Position numbers and translations under genes: made by a program. DNA of 64,000 nt, taken from NCBI GenBank assembly GCA_050300015.1, contig JBNKWZ010000001.1, positions 1 through 64,000 of the forward strand, written 5' to 3'. Positions 43,489 to 54,000 of this stretch are shown piece after piece. Position 1 is the stretch's first letter; each line of letters begins with the position of its first letter. The notes below the pieces were generated by a model, which was not told the origin of the DNA, made no database searches, and saw only the letters and a list, made by a program, of their open reading frames with translations. This DNA is from CAYZQH01 sp050300015 (GTDB taxonomy: Bacteria; Pseudomonadota; Gammaproteobacteria; Pseudomonadales; Cellvibrionaceae).

Positions 43489-44558
43489 AGGGCGATCGCT
43501 GTTTGTCTGGGCGGTTGTTCGGTTAGGGTGGTGATGAGTTTTTTCACGGGGGCAGCCAAGCCCACTTCAGGGGGAGCGCAAAGGTTATACCACAGTGTGT
43601 CGCGCAGGCTTGGAACGGCGCGCGCGCGCGGTAGGCGTAAGTGAACGGGTGTGATGTCCAAGTGATAGTGGGTGAAAGTGTGGCGCCAGCTGGGCCAGGG
43701 TTCTGCGTCTTGGGTGTTCAAGCCTGCATCTTGTAAAAAGGCCTTCAGGGCTTGCAGGCTATCAAATTCGGGTAGTCCCCAAAGCCCACCCCAAATACCT
43801 TTTGCTGGGCGCAGCTCTAGCAGCAGGCCTTTGGGGGCCTCGAGCATAAGCATCCAGGTGGCTTTTACCGGTTTGACTTTACTGGGTTTTTTGCCGGGGT
43901 ATTGGCTTTGCGAGCTAGCCGCCAATGCCTGGCAGTCGTGCGCTACAGGGCAGGACCCGCATTGGGGGCGGCTGCGGGTGCAAAGGGTTGCTCCCAAATC
44001 CATAATCGCTTGGGTGTAGTCTCGAGCGCGTTTTTTGGGCATGCGGGCTTCGGCCTCGGCCCAGAGCCGTTCGGCTACTTGCGGCTTGCCGGGCCAACCG
44101 CCAATGGCGCCGTGGCGAGCCAGTACGCGCTTTACGTTGCCGTCGAGTATGGCATTGGGTTGGTTGTAGGCGATGCTGGTAATGGCTGCCGCGGTGGAGC
44201 GGCCCACACCGGGTAGGGTTTGCACGGTGACCATATCGGTTGGAAACTCACCGCGAAACTCGGTGGCAACCAGGGTTGCGGCGCGGTGAAGGTTGCGCGC
44301 ACGGGCGTAGTAACCAAGGCCCGTCCACAGGTGCAGTACATCGTCGAGTGGCGCTTTGGCCAGGTGGTTGACCGTGGGGAAGCGCTTTATAAAACGCTCG
44401 AAGTAGGGAATAACGGTTTCGACCTGCGTCTGTTGCAGCATAATCTCCGACACCCAAACCCGGTAAGGGGTAATGGGGTTTTGCCAGGGCAGGTGTTTGC
44501 GCCCGTGTTGGTCGTACCAGCGCAGTAAACGGGTTGAAAAATGCATCTTAGCGACCAA
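43485..44558 (-). CDS. mutY: A/G-specific adenine DNA glycosylase
   Basis: 357 residues. It removes adenine mispaired with 8-oxoguanine. Helix-hairpin-helix LPGVGRSTAAAI, catalytic Glu in VSEIMLQQTQV, catalytic Asp in AILDGNVKRVLAR, and the cluster motif C-x6-C-x2-C-x5-C (CTRSRPQCGSCPVAHDC) are all present. The C-terminal Nudix-like domain for 8-oxoG recognition follows from about residue 230. It overlaps asmA upstream and yggX downstream, forming an asmA-mutY-yggX operon. Confidence 0.96.
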   Translation of the reverse strand: MVAKMHFSTRLLRWYDQHGRKHLPWQNPITPYRVWVSEIMLQQTQVETVIPYFERFIKRFPTVNHLAKAPLDDVLHLWTGLGYYARARNLHRAATLVATEFRGEFPTDMVTVQTLPGVGRSTAAAITSIAYNQPNAILDGNVKRVLARHGAIGGWPGKPQVAERLWAEAEARMPKKRARDYTQAIMDLGATLCTRSRPQCGSCPVAHDCQALAASSQSQYPGKKPSKVKPVKATWMLMLEAPKGLLLELRPAKGIWGGLWGLPEFDSLQALKAFLQDAGLNTQDAEPWPSWRHTFTHYHLDITPVHLRLPRARAVPSLRDTLWYNLCAPPEVGLAAPVKKLITTLTEQPPRQTAIAL

Positions 44559-46578
44559 ACCCCTTGAGCAAATCTTTCACTGCGTCCTTGTGTTCGTCTT
44601 TCACGTTTTTGTCCAGTAGCTCTTGGGCTTTGTCTTTGAGCTTTTGCTCGGCGCGGTCTTTTTCCGCCTCTATTTTTTGCTTGGCCTTTTCCTTTAGCAT
44701 GTCTTCCATAAGGCGTGTATCTGGGAGGCAGGTTTTAAGCCCTATGTCGTCGAGTGAGCCCTTGCAACGGATGGGCAGCTGGCGTTTACGCCATTTTTCT
44801 GGAATGGTCACGCAGCCTTCAATGTCGCCGGCAAAATCACCAATGGAGAGCTTAAAGGGGAAGTCGAAGGTACCTTTATCCAAATTCATAGTGCCCTCGG
44901 CGTTGCCGCTGAGTTTGGCGATTTGCGCGCTCAATTGCGCCACATTGAGCTCGGGTCCGCGCAGCTGCAGGTTAAGGGTTAACGGTTCCAGTTGTGTGCG
45001 CTTGGGCCACTCAAACGCGGGCAACGTTTGTTTTTGTAACAAGGCCACGGCTTGGCAGTACGCCTTCTCTAGGTTAATGGGCACCACTTGCAAGGACTCA
45101 GAAGTTACCTTGGCGTTCACCAGTAAGTTATCCATCATGGCTTGGTCGGTCTGGCCGTGGCTTTGTACTGTGGCGTCGGCGAATACAAAACCTTCCAGTT
45201 GATCCACGTCGGCAAAAGCCTTGAGCAGGGTGCCCACGCTAATGCCGTTGGAATCCAGCGTGAGGTCTAGCTTGGCGTCGTCTGTGCGTGTATCCAACTG
45301 GCCGTGGGCAGTCACTTCGCCTTCGGCGAGCAGGGTTTTGAATTGTGACAACTGAATTAATCCGTCTTTGGCCTGCACTGTCAGGGTGGGTTGGTCCAGT
45401 ACCAGGCCTTTTGCAATGATGCCTTCTAAGGCGATGTGCGCATCCAGATCTAGGGCGCGTAGCGCTTCAAGGGGTAAGGGGGTGGGTTCGCCGGGTTCGG
45501 CTGTGGGTGCCGGGGTATCACTGGGTGGAGGCAGGTAATCGTCGAGCTGCAAGGTGGTACCCGTCCAGTGGCTTTTAATATGGGGGGTGCTTAAATGCTT
45601 AACCGCCACCTGCCCTTTGAGGGTGGTGTTATCGAGGGTGATTTGAATCTCACTGAGGTCAAAGTTCTCACCGATATATTGGAATTGAGAGCTCAAACCC
45701 ACTTGAGTCAGTGCCTTGGGGTTTTGCATAGGGGGCAGGGCAATTTGTAAAGTGTTTAACCAGGGTTTGATTGAGGTCGGTGCCAGTTGTATCGACCCTT
45801 TGGCTTGCATCGCCTCACCCCAACTGAGTTCGGTGTTAAAGGCCAGTTTTGCCTCGGCATCGCCCGCGGATAGATCTAGGGTGCTGTGGGTTAACGTCAG
45901 TTGCTTTGCGTCCAGGTTTAGTGTCACGGAGCTTTGTAGCTTCACTTCAGTGGCAGGCAAATCTAAGGCTTTGGCGGTGAGCTCAAGTACCACTTTAAAG
46001 GGTGAACCATTGAGCGCAAATTCGGTAATGGTTAGGTGGATATCGCGCATTTTGGCACTTTGCCCTGTGCTTTTGTCTTGGTAATCCAGTGTTAGGTTTT
46101 GTAGGGCAATGGTGTTGATCTTGAAGGCCGGCAAGGCCCCGCTGGAGGCTTCGGCGGGGGTATCACTTACGGCGGCACTACTACCGGTAGATTGGGCGAG
46201 CGACGACCAGTTGTCTTGCCCTGCCTCATCCACCCAATAAAAGGCCTTGGCGTCAGTAAGGGTGACGCCTCGCACCTCAATACTTCTTTGCAGTAAGGGT
46301 ATCAACGCCACGCTGACGCTGGCTTGGCCTACTTCCATCAAAGGCTGGTCGTCGGTAGTGCTGGCGGTAAGCGCCCCAAGTGTCACGCCAAGGTTAGGGT
46401 AAAGCTGCCAGGCCAAATCCCCTTTAAATGCCAATGTAATGCCTTGCTTGGCGGCGGCATCTGTAATCACCGGTTTTAACCGGTTGGGGTCTAGGGTGAA
46501 AACCAATACCAGCGCAATAGCTGCAAGTACCAGGGGAAGAGCAATAACCAGTAACACGATGCGTTTGAGCAATGTCAT
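44548..46578 (-). CDS. asmA: AsmA-family inner-membrane protein
   Basis: 676 residues with an N-terminal transmembrane helix (IVLLVIALPLVLAAIALVLVF, residues about 6-26) and a large periplasmic beta-rich part of AsmA type (DPNRLKPVITDAAAKQ, LTLDYQDKSTGQ, the C-terminal LNVAQLSAQIAKLSGNAEG and PEKWRKRQLPIRCKGS segments). AsmA-like proteins help phospholipid transport and outer-membrane assembly. A charged helix with many Lys/Glu closes the protein. It is the first gene of the operon, overlapping mutY by 11 bases. Confidence 0.9.
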   Translation of the reverse strand: MTLLKRIVLLVIALPLVLAAIALVLVFTLDPNRLKPVITDAAAKQGITLAFKGDLAWQLYPNLGVTLGALTASTTDDQPLMEVGQASVSVALIPLLQRSIEVRGVTLTDAKAFYWVDEAGQDNWSSLAQSTGSSAAVSDTPAEASSGALPAFKINTIALQNLTLDYQDKSTGQSAKMRDIHLTITEFALNGSPFKVVLELTAKALDLPATEVKLQSSVTLNLDAKQLTLTHSTLDLSAGDAEAKLAFNTELSWGEAMQAKGSIQLAPTSIKPWLNTLQIALPPMQNPKALTQVGLSSQFQYIGENFDLSEIQITLDNTTLKGQVAVKHLSTPHIKSHWTGTTLQLDDYLPPPSDTPAPTAEPGEPTPLPLEALRALDLDAHIALEGIIAKGLVLDQPTLTVQAKDGLIQLSQFKTLLAEGEVTAHGQLDTRTDDAKLDLTLDSNGISVGTLLKAFADVDQLEGFVFADATVQSHGQTDQAMMDNLLVNAKVTSESLQVVPINLEKAYCQAVALLQKQTLPAFEWPKRTQLEPLTLNLQLRGPELNVAQLSAQIAKLSGNAEGTMNLDKGTFDFPFKLSIGDFAGDIEGCVTIPEKWRKRQLPIRCKGSLDDIGLKTCLPDTRLMEDMLKEKAKQKIEAEKDRAEQKLKDKAQELLDKNVKDEHKDAVKDLLKGFGR

Positions 46579-46772
46579 AAAGTATCCGTCTGCGCGTGGG
46601 GTGTCCAGGAAGCGCCCATGGTACCGTGAATTGCGCGGCTCGCAAGTGTGAACTCTAAGGCGCCGACTCTAGACCACGAGAACGCGACTTTTACTCCACG
46701 CAAGTACTAAAGCTTAAAGGCAAATGTCTTGGCATCTGATAGAATGCGGCCGTTTTTTATTGAGATACGCAT

Positions 46773-47867
46773 ATGCTTGAGAAGACCCCACTCGCGGCTA
46801 CCCACGAGGCCTTTGGCGGCAAAATGGTGGATTTTGGAGGCTGGTGGATGCCAGTAAACTATGGCTCCCAGTTGGATGAGCACCGCGCCGTACGTCAAAA
46901 GGTCGGTATGTTTGATGTATCACACATGACCATTGTGGATGTGACAGGTGCGCGGGCAAAAGATTTTTTGAGTTACCTGTTGGCCAATGATGTGTCCAAG
47001 TTAACCGTCGAGGGTAAAGCCCTTTATACCGGCATGTTAAACGCCGAGGGTGGAGTGATAGACGATCTTATCGTGTACCTCACTGCGTTTGGCTATCGCT
47101 TAGTGGTGAATTGCGCCACCCGAGAGAAGGATCTGGCGTGGTTGAACCAAAATGCCCATGCGTTTGAGGTGACCATTCGTGAGCGCGACGATTTGGCCAT
47201 GATTGCGGTGCAAGGCCCCGAGGCCGATGCAGCACTCAAGGACGTTTTAGACTCTGCCAATGCCCAGGCCGCCTGTGCGTTAAAGCCTTTTTTTGGTGTG
47301 CCTTTAAGTGGCGAGCTCGAGGGCTGGTTTGCCGCCAAAACGGGGTATACCGGTGAGGCTGGATTTGAGATTATGCTGCCCAATGACGCTGTCGTTGGCT
47401 TTTGGCGGGCCTTGGCAGACCATGGTGTTGCCCCTTGCGGTTTGGGTGCACGTGATACTCTGCGGCTTGAGGCCGGAATGAACCTTTACGGTCATGAGAT
47501 GGACGAGAGCATCTCACCACTGGCGGCGAATATGGCCTGGACGGTGGCCCTGGGCGAGCGGAATTTTATTGGCAAAGAAGCCTTGGAGGCGGAACTCGAG
47601 CGCGGTGTTGCGCAAAAGCTGGTAGGTTTGGTGCTGCGCGACAAGGGCGTATTGCGTGAAGGTTACCCAATACTGGTGAATGGTGAGACTGTAGGTGTTG
47701 TCACCAGTGGTACCTTCTCTCCTACCTTGAGCGTCTCCATCGCATTGGCGCGGGTCGATGCATCCCTGCAGGAGGCGGACTCAGCTCAAGTGCAAATTAG
47801 AAACCGCACTTTGCCAGTAACAGTAACTAAGCCTGTATTTGTGCGCCATGGCAAAGCCTTGGTGTAA
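46773..47867 (+). CDS. gcvT: Glycine cleavage system T protein (aminomethyltransferase)
   Basis: 364 residues, the usual length. It moves the methylene group from the aminomethyl-lipoyl H protein to tetrahydrofolate. Family blocks: FGGKMVDFGGWWMPV, GMFDVSHM, YTGMLNAEGGVIDDL, GEAGFEIM, GARDTLRLEAGMNLYG, and the catalytic Asp region in the first of these. gcvH follows after 33 bases. I see no glycine-riboswitch-like pair of aptamers in the 190 bases upstream, and no gcvP in the window. Confidence 0.96.
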   Translation: MLEKTPLAATHEAFGGKMVDFGGWWMPVNYGSQLDEHRAVRQKVGMFDVSHMTIVDVTGARAKDFLSYLLANDVSKLTVEGKALYTGMLNAEGGVIDDLIVYLTAFGYRLVVNCATREKDLAWLNQNAHAFEVTIRERDDLAMIAVQGPEADAALKDVLDSANAQAACALKPFFGVPLSGELEGWFAAKTGYTGEAGFEIMLPNDAVVGFWRALADHGVAPCGLGARDTLRLEAGMNLYGHEMDESISPLAANMAWTVALGERNFIGKEALEAELERGVAQKLVGLVLRDKGVLREGYPILVNGETVGVVTSGTFSPTLSVSIALARVDASLQEADSAQVQIRNRTLPVTVTKPVFVRHGKALV

Positions 47868-47900
47868 ACCAGAGATTCGTTGTATTTTTGAAGAGGTAAG

Positions 47901-48290
47901 ATGATGAGTGAAACAAGAGCCGAGCTAAAATATTTGGCCAGCCACGAGTGGGCGCGGTTAGAAGACGATGGCACTGTAACTGTGGGCATTACCGACCATG
48001 CACAAGAGGCCTTAGGCGACGTGGTGTATGTGGAGTTGCCCGAAGTGGGCAGTGAGGTTACGGCTAATACTGAAGCCGGAGTAGTGGAGTCGGTAAAGGC
48101 GGCAAGCGATATCTACTCACCGGTCAGTGGTGAGGTCATCGCCATCAACGAAGCCTTAGAGGATGCCCCCGAAACCGTCAATGGCTCGCCCTATGACGAC
48201 GGTTGGTTTTTTAAGGTTCAGCCCAGTGAAGTGGCAGAGCTCGACAGCGCCATGGACGCCGAAGCCTATGCGGCGAGCGTTGCGGAATAA
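47901..48290 (+). CDS. gcvH: Glycine cleavage system H protein
   Basis: 129 residues (128 from the second Met). It is the lipoyl carrier of the glycine cleavage complex; the lipoylated Lys sits in GVVESVKAASDIYSP. The domain starts with YLASHEWARLEDDGTVTVGITDHAQEALG-type sequence typical of GcvH (ASHEW, GITDHAQ). AAGAGGTAAG precedes the ATG. It is co-transcribed with gcvT. Confidence 0.96.
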   Translation: MMSETRAELKYLASHEWARLEDDGTVTVGITDHAQEALGDVVYVELPEVGSEVTANTEAGVVESVKAASDIYSPVSGEVIAINEALEDAPETVNGSPYDDGWFFKVQPSEVAELDSAMDAEAYAASVAE

Positions 48291-48326
48291 GTAAGGGGCG
48301 GTTGGGCTAAAGCGTTTTGTGTGTGT

Positions 48327-48452
48327 GCGGTTAGAGGCTTAGTGATAGCGATTGCGGGCTTGGTTGTACCGGCTAGAGACTTAATTATACTGGTTAAAGA
48401 CTTAGTTATACCGGTTAAAGACGTTGTCATAGCGGATACAAGCTTAGCGATA
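48327..48452. repeat. Six-copy 21-bp tandem repeat overlapping the HDOD stop codon
   Basis: Six units in register, for example CCGGCTAGAGACTTAATTATA, then CTGGTTAAAGACTTAGTTATA, then CCGGTTAAAGACGTTGTCATA (given here as units with a 21-base period; unit starts 48327, 48348, 48369, 48390, 48411, 48432). On the minus strand each unit reads RYN-stop-VFN-like and repeats the last codons of the HDOD gene (FYR-stop), so the array grew from the gene's 3' end. Confidence 0.75.
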
Positions 48453-49319
48453 AAAGTCGGTATTGCCGAGGCCTAATTCGTGCACATGTGCAACGAGATT
48501 GTCGTATTCATAAGCCGTGAGGCCCACATAAATCATCAGCGTATTGGCGATGCGGTTCCATTCGTAATCTTCCTCTTGGCCGCCCAAAACCTTGTACGTC
48601 CCCCCAATATGCTCTGCTATTTTTAGAATGGCCAGTAAGGTTTTCTTTTTGGGGTCGGCGGTTTCACTGGCAAAGGTTTTCTCTACCTGATGATGTTCGT
48701 GTATGGCCTCGCACAGGTAGCGTGGTAGATTCCAGCTTTTGCCCACGTAATAGCCCACCACTGCATGATTGGTGTTGGTCAACTGATTCTCTGTGGCGGT
48801 AATAATCTCATCTTCGCGCGCGTAAGCCTCTTGTAGAATGACGGTGTAATTGCTAAGGCGAGAGGTCATCAAGGCCACGCCGCAGTCGTGAAATAAGCCA
48901 AGGGTGTAAGCCTCGTCTGGATTGGGGAACCCAATTTGTTTGGATACGACTGCGGCGATCATGGCCACATCCATGGCGCAGTCCCAGAATGAGCCAAGCG
49001 AAATAATATCCTCGTCGGAAAGCGCGCCTTTGATGGAAAAGGCATTTACCAAGTTGACCACGCTGTTGATGCCCAAGATGTTTACCGCTTGATGGATGGA
49101 CGTGATTTTATTGGTGAGTTTAAAAAACGGGGAGTTCACGGTTTTTAAAATGTAACCCGACAGCCCCACATCTTGGCTGATCAGGCGGGCAATACTGTCC
49201 ACCGAGCAGTCTGGTGACAATTGCTCCATTTGCAGGTCTACCATCACCTGCGGTTGCGGTGGAATGGCGATGCCGTGCAGGATAGATTGAATTTGTTCTT
49301 GGGTTAGATCTGCCGCCAT
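48444..49319 (-). CDS. HDOD-domain signalling protein
   Basis: 291 residues forming one HDOD domain (related to HD phosphohydrolases but lacking the full metal site): ARLISQDVGLSGYILKTVNSPFF, INSVVNLVNAFSIKG, LGLFHDCGVALM and the C-terminal helix block. HDOD proteins take part in signalling around c-di-GMP, motility and stress without known catalysis. Its 3' end runs into a 21-bp tandem array. It is monocistronic, convergent with gcvTH. Confidence 0.88.
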   Translation of the reverse strand: MAADLTQEQIQSILHGIAIPPQPQVMVDLQMEQLSPDCSVDSIARLISQDVGLSGYILKTVNSPFFKLTNKITSIHQAVNILGINSVVNLVNAFSIKGALSDEDIISLGSFWDCAMDVAMIAAVVSKQIGFPNPDEAYTLGLFHDCGVALMTSRLSNYTVILQEAYAREDEIITATENQLTNTNHAVVGYYVGKSWNLPRYLCEAIHEHHQVEKTFASETADPKKKTLLAILKIAEHIGGTYKVLGGQEEDYEWNRIANTLMIYVGLTAYEYDNLVAHVHELGLGNTDFYR

Positions 49320-49568
49320 AGTGTGGCCCAGTGTTTAAGCGCGCTTTGTTTGAGTGTAGCCCAGCCATTCCGGGCCACAAGCGAAGGGCGGCGAGCTTAC
49401 TGTGGTTATAGGCGGTAAACCCTAATAATAAGCGCGCAGACATTGGGGTGTTGGTTCAATTAAGCCAGTAATCGATTGATTTTAATAGGTTTTAGGGTTC
49501 TCCTTGTATGAGCGTGGCGCCACGAGCCGCGCCGCAGACAATAGCCCCCAACACAATTTTGAGGTGAT

Positions 49569-50762
49569 ATGCAAATCAAAACAGTTGTACTTCGTCCGCA
49601 GGCAGATCGAAGGATTAAAAAAGGGCATTTGTGGGTGTACTCCAACGAGGTGAATACCCAGCAAAGCCCCCTTCAGCAGTTTGAGGCCGGTGAGGTGGCG
49701 CAAGTGGCGAGTCACAGCGGTCAGCTATTGGGGCTTGCTTTTGTGAACCCCCATACCCTGATTTGTGGACGATTACTCACCCGCGAGGTCGGCGTTACCA
49801 TTGACGAGGCCTTTATCGTCAAACGTTTACAGCTAGCATTGAGGTTGCGTGAGCCCCTGTTCGACGGCCCATATTATCGGTTGTGTTATGGGGATTCTGA
49901 CGGTCTACCGGGTTTGGTGGTGGATCGATTTGGCGAGATTTGTGTGGTACAAATTTCGAGCGCTGGGTTTGACGGCCTGTTGGATGAGGTGGTGGGCGCG
50001 CTGACTCAAGTGCTCTCGCCTACGGGTATTGTGGTGCGCAATAATCATGTGGGGCGCGAGCGCGAGGGGTTGGAGGCTCATGTGGCGTGTATTGGGCAAG
50101 TGCCGGAGAAGCTCACCATTGTTGAAAATGGCGCCACCTTTATGGTGCCGGCCACCTCGGGACAAAAAACGGGTTGGTTTTATGATCATCGGATGAATCG
50201 TGCATTTTTACAGCGGTGTATCAGTGGCTTGACCGATGCGTCGGTGTTAGATGTGTTTTCCTACATCGGCGGTTGGGGTGTTCAGGCGGCTGTGGCCGGC
50301 GCGAGCCAGGTGGTGTGTGTGGATGCCTCTGAAGTGGCGGTTGCCAGCGTGTACGAAAACGCACGCCTCAATAATGTGTCGGATGTGGTCGCCGCCGAAT
50401 GCGGTAAAGCTTTGGAGGTACTTAAGGCATATGCCAAAGCCGACCGGCAGTTCGACGTGGTAGTGCTTGATCCCCCCGCGTTTATTAAAAAGCGCAAAGA
50501 CCAAAAAGCCGGAGAGGCGGCCTATCGCCACCATATCGAACTGGCCATTCGTTTAGTCAGACCCGGTGGCTTGCTGGTGGCGGGCTCGTGCTCCATGCCA
50601 TTAAAAGCGGAAACGCTGTTGGACATCACACATCAGGCCGCGCATAAACAAAACCGTGCGGCGCAATTATTTTTCTCGGGCAGTCAAAGTCCTTGCCATC
50701 CGGTCCACACCGCCATTCCAGAAACGCAATACTTAAAAGCCTTATTCTTTCGCTTGGCGTGA
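49569..50762 (+). CDS. rlmI: 23S rRNA (cytosine-1962-C5) methyltransferase
   Basis: 397 residues: an N-terminal PUA domain (VVLRPQADRRIKKGHLWVYSNEV), the EEHUD-type middle part, and a class I SAM methyltransferase domain (LDVFSYIGGWGVQAAVAGA, CVDASEVAVASVYENARLN). The catalytic motifs are DPPAF (VVLDPPAFIKKRKD) and GSCS in the C-terminal block, matching RlmI, which makes m5C1962 in 23S rRNA. Length matches the E. coli protein (396). Confidence 0.93.
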   Translation: MQIKTVVLRPQADRRIKKGHLWVYSNEVNTQQSPLQQFEAGEVAQVASHSGQLLGLAFVNPHTLICGRLLTREVGVTIDEAFIVKRLQLALRLREPLFDGPYYRLCYGDSDGLPGLVVDRFGEICVVQISSAGFDGLLDEVVGALTQVLSPTGIVVRNNHVGREREGLEAHVACIGQVPEKLTIVENGATFMVPATSGQKTGWFYDHRMNRAFLQRCISGLTDASVLDVFSYIGGWGVQAAVAGASQVVCVDASEVAVASVYENARLNNVSDVVAAECGKALEVLKAYAKADRQFDVVVLDPPAFIKKRKDQKAGEAAYRHHIELAIRLVRPGGLLVAGSCSMPLKAETLLDITHQAAHKQNRAAQLFFSGSQSPCHPVHTAIPETQYLKALFFRLA

Positions 50763-51020
50763 GCCCTTAAACACACACAGTTTTTGTGGGGGTATTGCGT
50801 GGAGATTTCGCAAAATTTGAAAAAGGCATAGACCCGATACCCTCACCCATCACGGATCAGTTGCAGTCTGTCACGGACAACGCTATGGTTGGGCGTAAGC
50901 GTCTAACCCGTCTGCGCGCTTTGTACAAATACCCATAAAAAAATTATGCTTAATTATGTGCGGCTAGACAATAGCGGCCATTACAGCGCAGGCGACTCAC
51001 TTACACAAAAATGAGCAAAT

Positions 51021-54000
51021 GTGGTGTCGACCATGGGGCAAGTTTCCGATCTAATTCTGGGCATTGATGTAGGGTCCACCACCGTAAAGCTTGTGGTGGT
51101 CAACGCTAAAAGCCAATCCATTATTTGGAGCCGCTACCAGCGTCACGAAACCCGTCAAGCGGAAAAAGTGCTGGAGATGCTACAAGCCGTTTGCGAAGAA
51201 TTACCAACGTTAGACCTACAAACCACACGCGCGTTTATTACCGGTTCTGGCGCCGGCCCCATCGAACCCCATGTGAATGCTAAGTTTATTCAAGAAGTGA
51301 ACGCTGTAACCATGGCGGTAGAAGCCCTGCACCCCGATGTGGGCAGTGTGGTAGAGCTTGGTGGGCAAGATGCCAAGATCATTATGTTTAAAACCCATGA
51401 GCAAACGGGCGAAAAGCGCAGTACCACCTCCATGAATGACAAATGCGCCTCGGGTACGGGCGCTACCATCGACAAATGTTTTGTAAAAGTTGGTATGCCC
51501 AAAGAGGCGATTCCCGAACTGCAATTCGACCCCACAAAATTACATCACGTGGCGGCAAAATGCGGTGTCTTTGCCGAAACCGATATTGTAAATTTGGTGA
51601 AAAGTGGCATTCCTGCGAATGAAATTATGTGTTCGTTGGCCGATGCAATTGTCAGTCAAAATATTTCGGTTTTAACGCGGGGCAATACACTCAAGCCCAA
51701 GGTGTTACTGTTGGGCGGGCCCAACAGTTACCTGCCATTTTTGCGCGAGTGCTGGCGCTATCGCATACCGCAAACCTGGGAGGAAAGGGGGTTTGACTGG
51801 CCTCGCGACACTCCCCTGGACGAATTAATATTTGCCCCGCAAAACTCCGAATACTATGCCGCGTATGGTGCGGTATTGTTTGGCATGCATGAGTCTCACA
51901 ATGTGTGTGTGAAAGAGTTAGACACGCTAAAAACTTTTATTCGTGATGGGCGCAAAGCGCAGTTGGGCAATAATGCCGGCCCCCCGTTAGCAGCCAGTGA
52001 TGCCATTGCCAATGAATTCGTGCAGCGTTTTCAGGTTCCCTCGTTTAATGCCATTACCGTAAAGCCCCAACAGACGATTCGCGGCACTATTGGTTTGGAT
52101 GGTGGCTCCACCTCCAGTAAGTGTGTGTTGGTGGATGCCGACGGCAATATTTTGCAAAAGGTGTATCAGTTGTCTAAGGGCAACCCCTTAGAAGATATGA
52201 AGCAAATGTTTCGCACGCTAAAGGATTGGGCTCAAAAGCAGAATGCCAAGTTACAGGTTGATGGTTTTGGGGTGACTGGTTATGCCGGCGACGTTATGGA
52301 AGCCGCACTAAAAGCGGATGCCAATATTGTCGAAACCGTGGCCCATATGAAAAGCGCACAAAATTATTTCCCTGATGTGGATGTGATCTGCGACGTGGGT
52401 GGCCAGGATATTAAAGTTTTGTTTATGCAAAACAAAGTAATTAAAAATTTTAGGCTATCCAATTCTTGCAGTGCGGGTAACGGCATGTTGTTACAAGCCA
52501 TGGCCGACCAATTTGGTGTGCCAGTAGAACAATACGCGGAGAAGGCTTTTAAAGCAGAGCTGTCACCCGAGTTCAGTTATGGTTGTGCCGTGTTTTTAGA
52601 TTCCGACCGTGTGAACTTCCAAAAAGAAGGTTACAACGGTGAGGAGCTTTTGGCGGGGCTAGCCTTGGTGTTGCCAAAAAATATTTGGCAATACGTGGTG
52701 CAAATACCGCGAATGGCGGAACTTGGTCGCGTGTTTGTATTGCAAGGTGGTACGCAAAAAAATATGGCGGCGGTGAAGGCGCAGGTGGATTACATTCAAG
52801 AGCGTGTACCCGATGCCGAAGTGCACGTACACCCTCACACGGGTGAGGCTGGTGCATTAGGTGCAGCCTTTGAGGCGCAGCGCGTGGTGGCGCGCACGGG
52901 GCAGTCACGCTTTATTGGGTTGGATAAGGCCATTGCCTTGCACTACACCACCCGTAACGATGAAGAAACCCGCTGTACTTTTTGCGCCAATAATTGTTCG
53001 CGTACCTTTATTGATGCCGAAGTCAGTAACGAGGAAACCGTACGTTATATCTCCGGCTTTTCGTGTGAAAAGGGTACGGTGGAAGACCACGATGCTTTGC
53101 GCGCCCTCAATAGAACACGCCGTGAACGCATGATGGCGTACCCCAACTTAGTGGATTACGAGGCCACCTGGGCCTTTAAACCAATGATGAAGCCAGAACC
53201 CATGCCCGATGGCGGCACCACCATTGCTGATATTGAAGTGAAAAGAACGGTATTTGGGGGCGTTAAACGCAAAACCATTCAACGAGGATTTGAACGCAGT
53301 ACGCCTGAGGTGTGGCAATGGCGTGATTCAGTGCGTGTGGGTATTCCCAAGGCCTTAAATATATGGAGTACAGCGCCTTTTTGGCGAGCCTATTTTGAGG
53401 CCCTGGGGTTAAAAAGCCGCAATGTGGTGTTCTCGGATGATACGGGCGAAGAGATGTGGCAAGCGGGCGGTAAGTATGGCTCGGTGGACCCTTGCTTCCC
53501 TGCCAAAGTGGTACAAGCCCATATCCATAATTTATTGTTTGAGCATCACACCAAAAAACCTCTTAATATTATTTTCTTCCCTTCTATTACGCACATCCCC
53601 ACCTTCGTTGAAAACGTGATGGATACGGCCTGTTGTCCGATTGTGGCCGGTACGCCCAAGGTGATTAATGCAGCGTTTAGAAAGGAGCAAGACTATTTTG
53701 CCACCCGTGACATCAGCTATGTGGATACCGCGGTTTCCATGAATGAGCCTTTGTTGCTGAAACGTAAAATGTTTGAGGCTTTTTGTGAGCTGTTGCAATT
53801 GACTGAAGATGAAAACAATTTTGCGGTGGATCAAGCTTTTAAAGCGTTGGAAAAATTCGACCAGCATATGCAAGACAAGGGTCGCGCCATGCTGGATGCG
53901 CTAGAGCGTGAAGGGCGTATTGGTTTGTTAATGATAGGTCGGCCTTATCACAATGACCCGGGCATGAACCACGGTGTGCTCGAAGAATACCAGTCCATGG

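Noticed and set aside
46579..46772. Glycine riboswitch upstream of gcvT
   Set aside because: I see no pair of glycine aptamers in the short leader, only about 190 bases, much of it close to the divergent asmA start.
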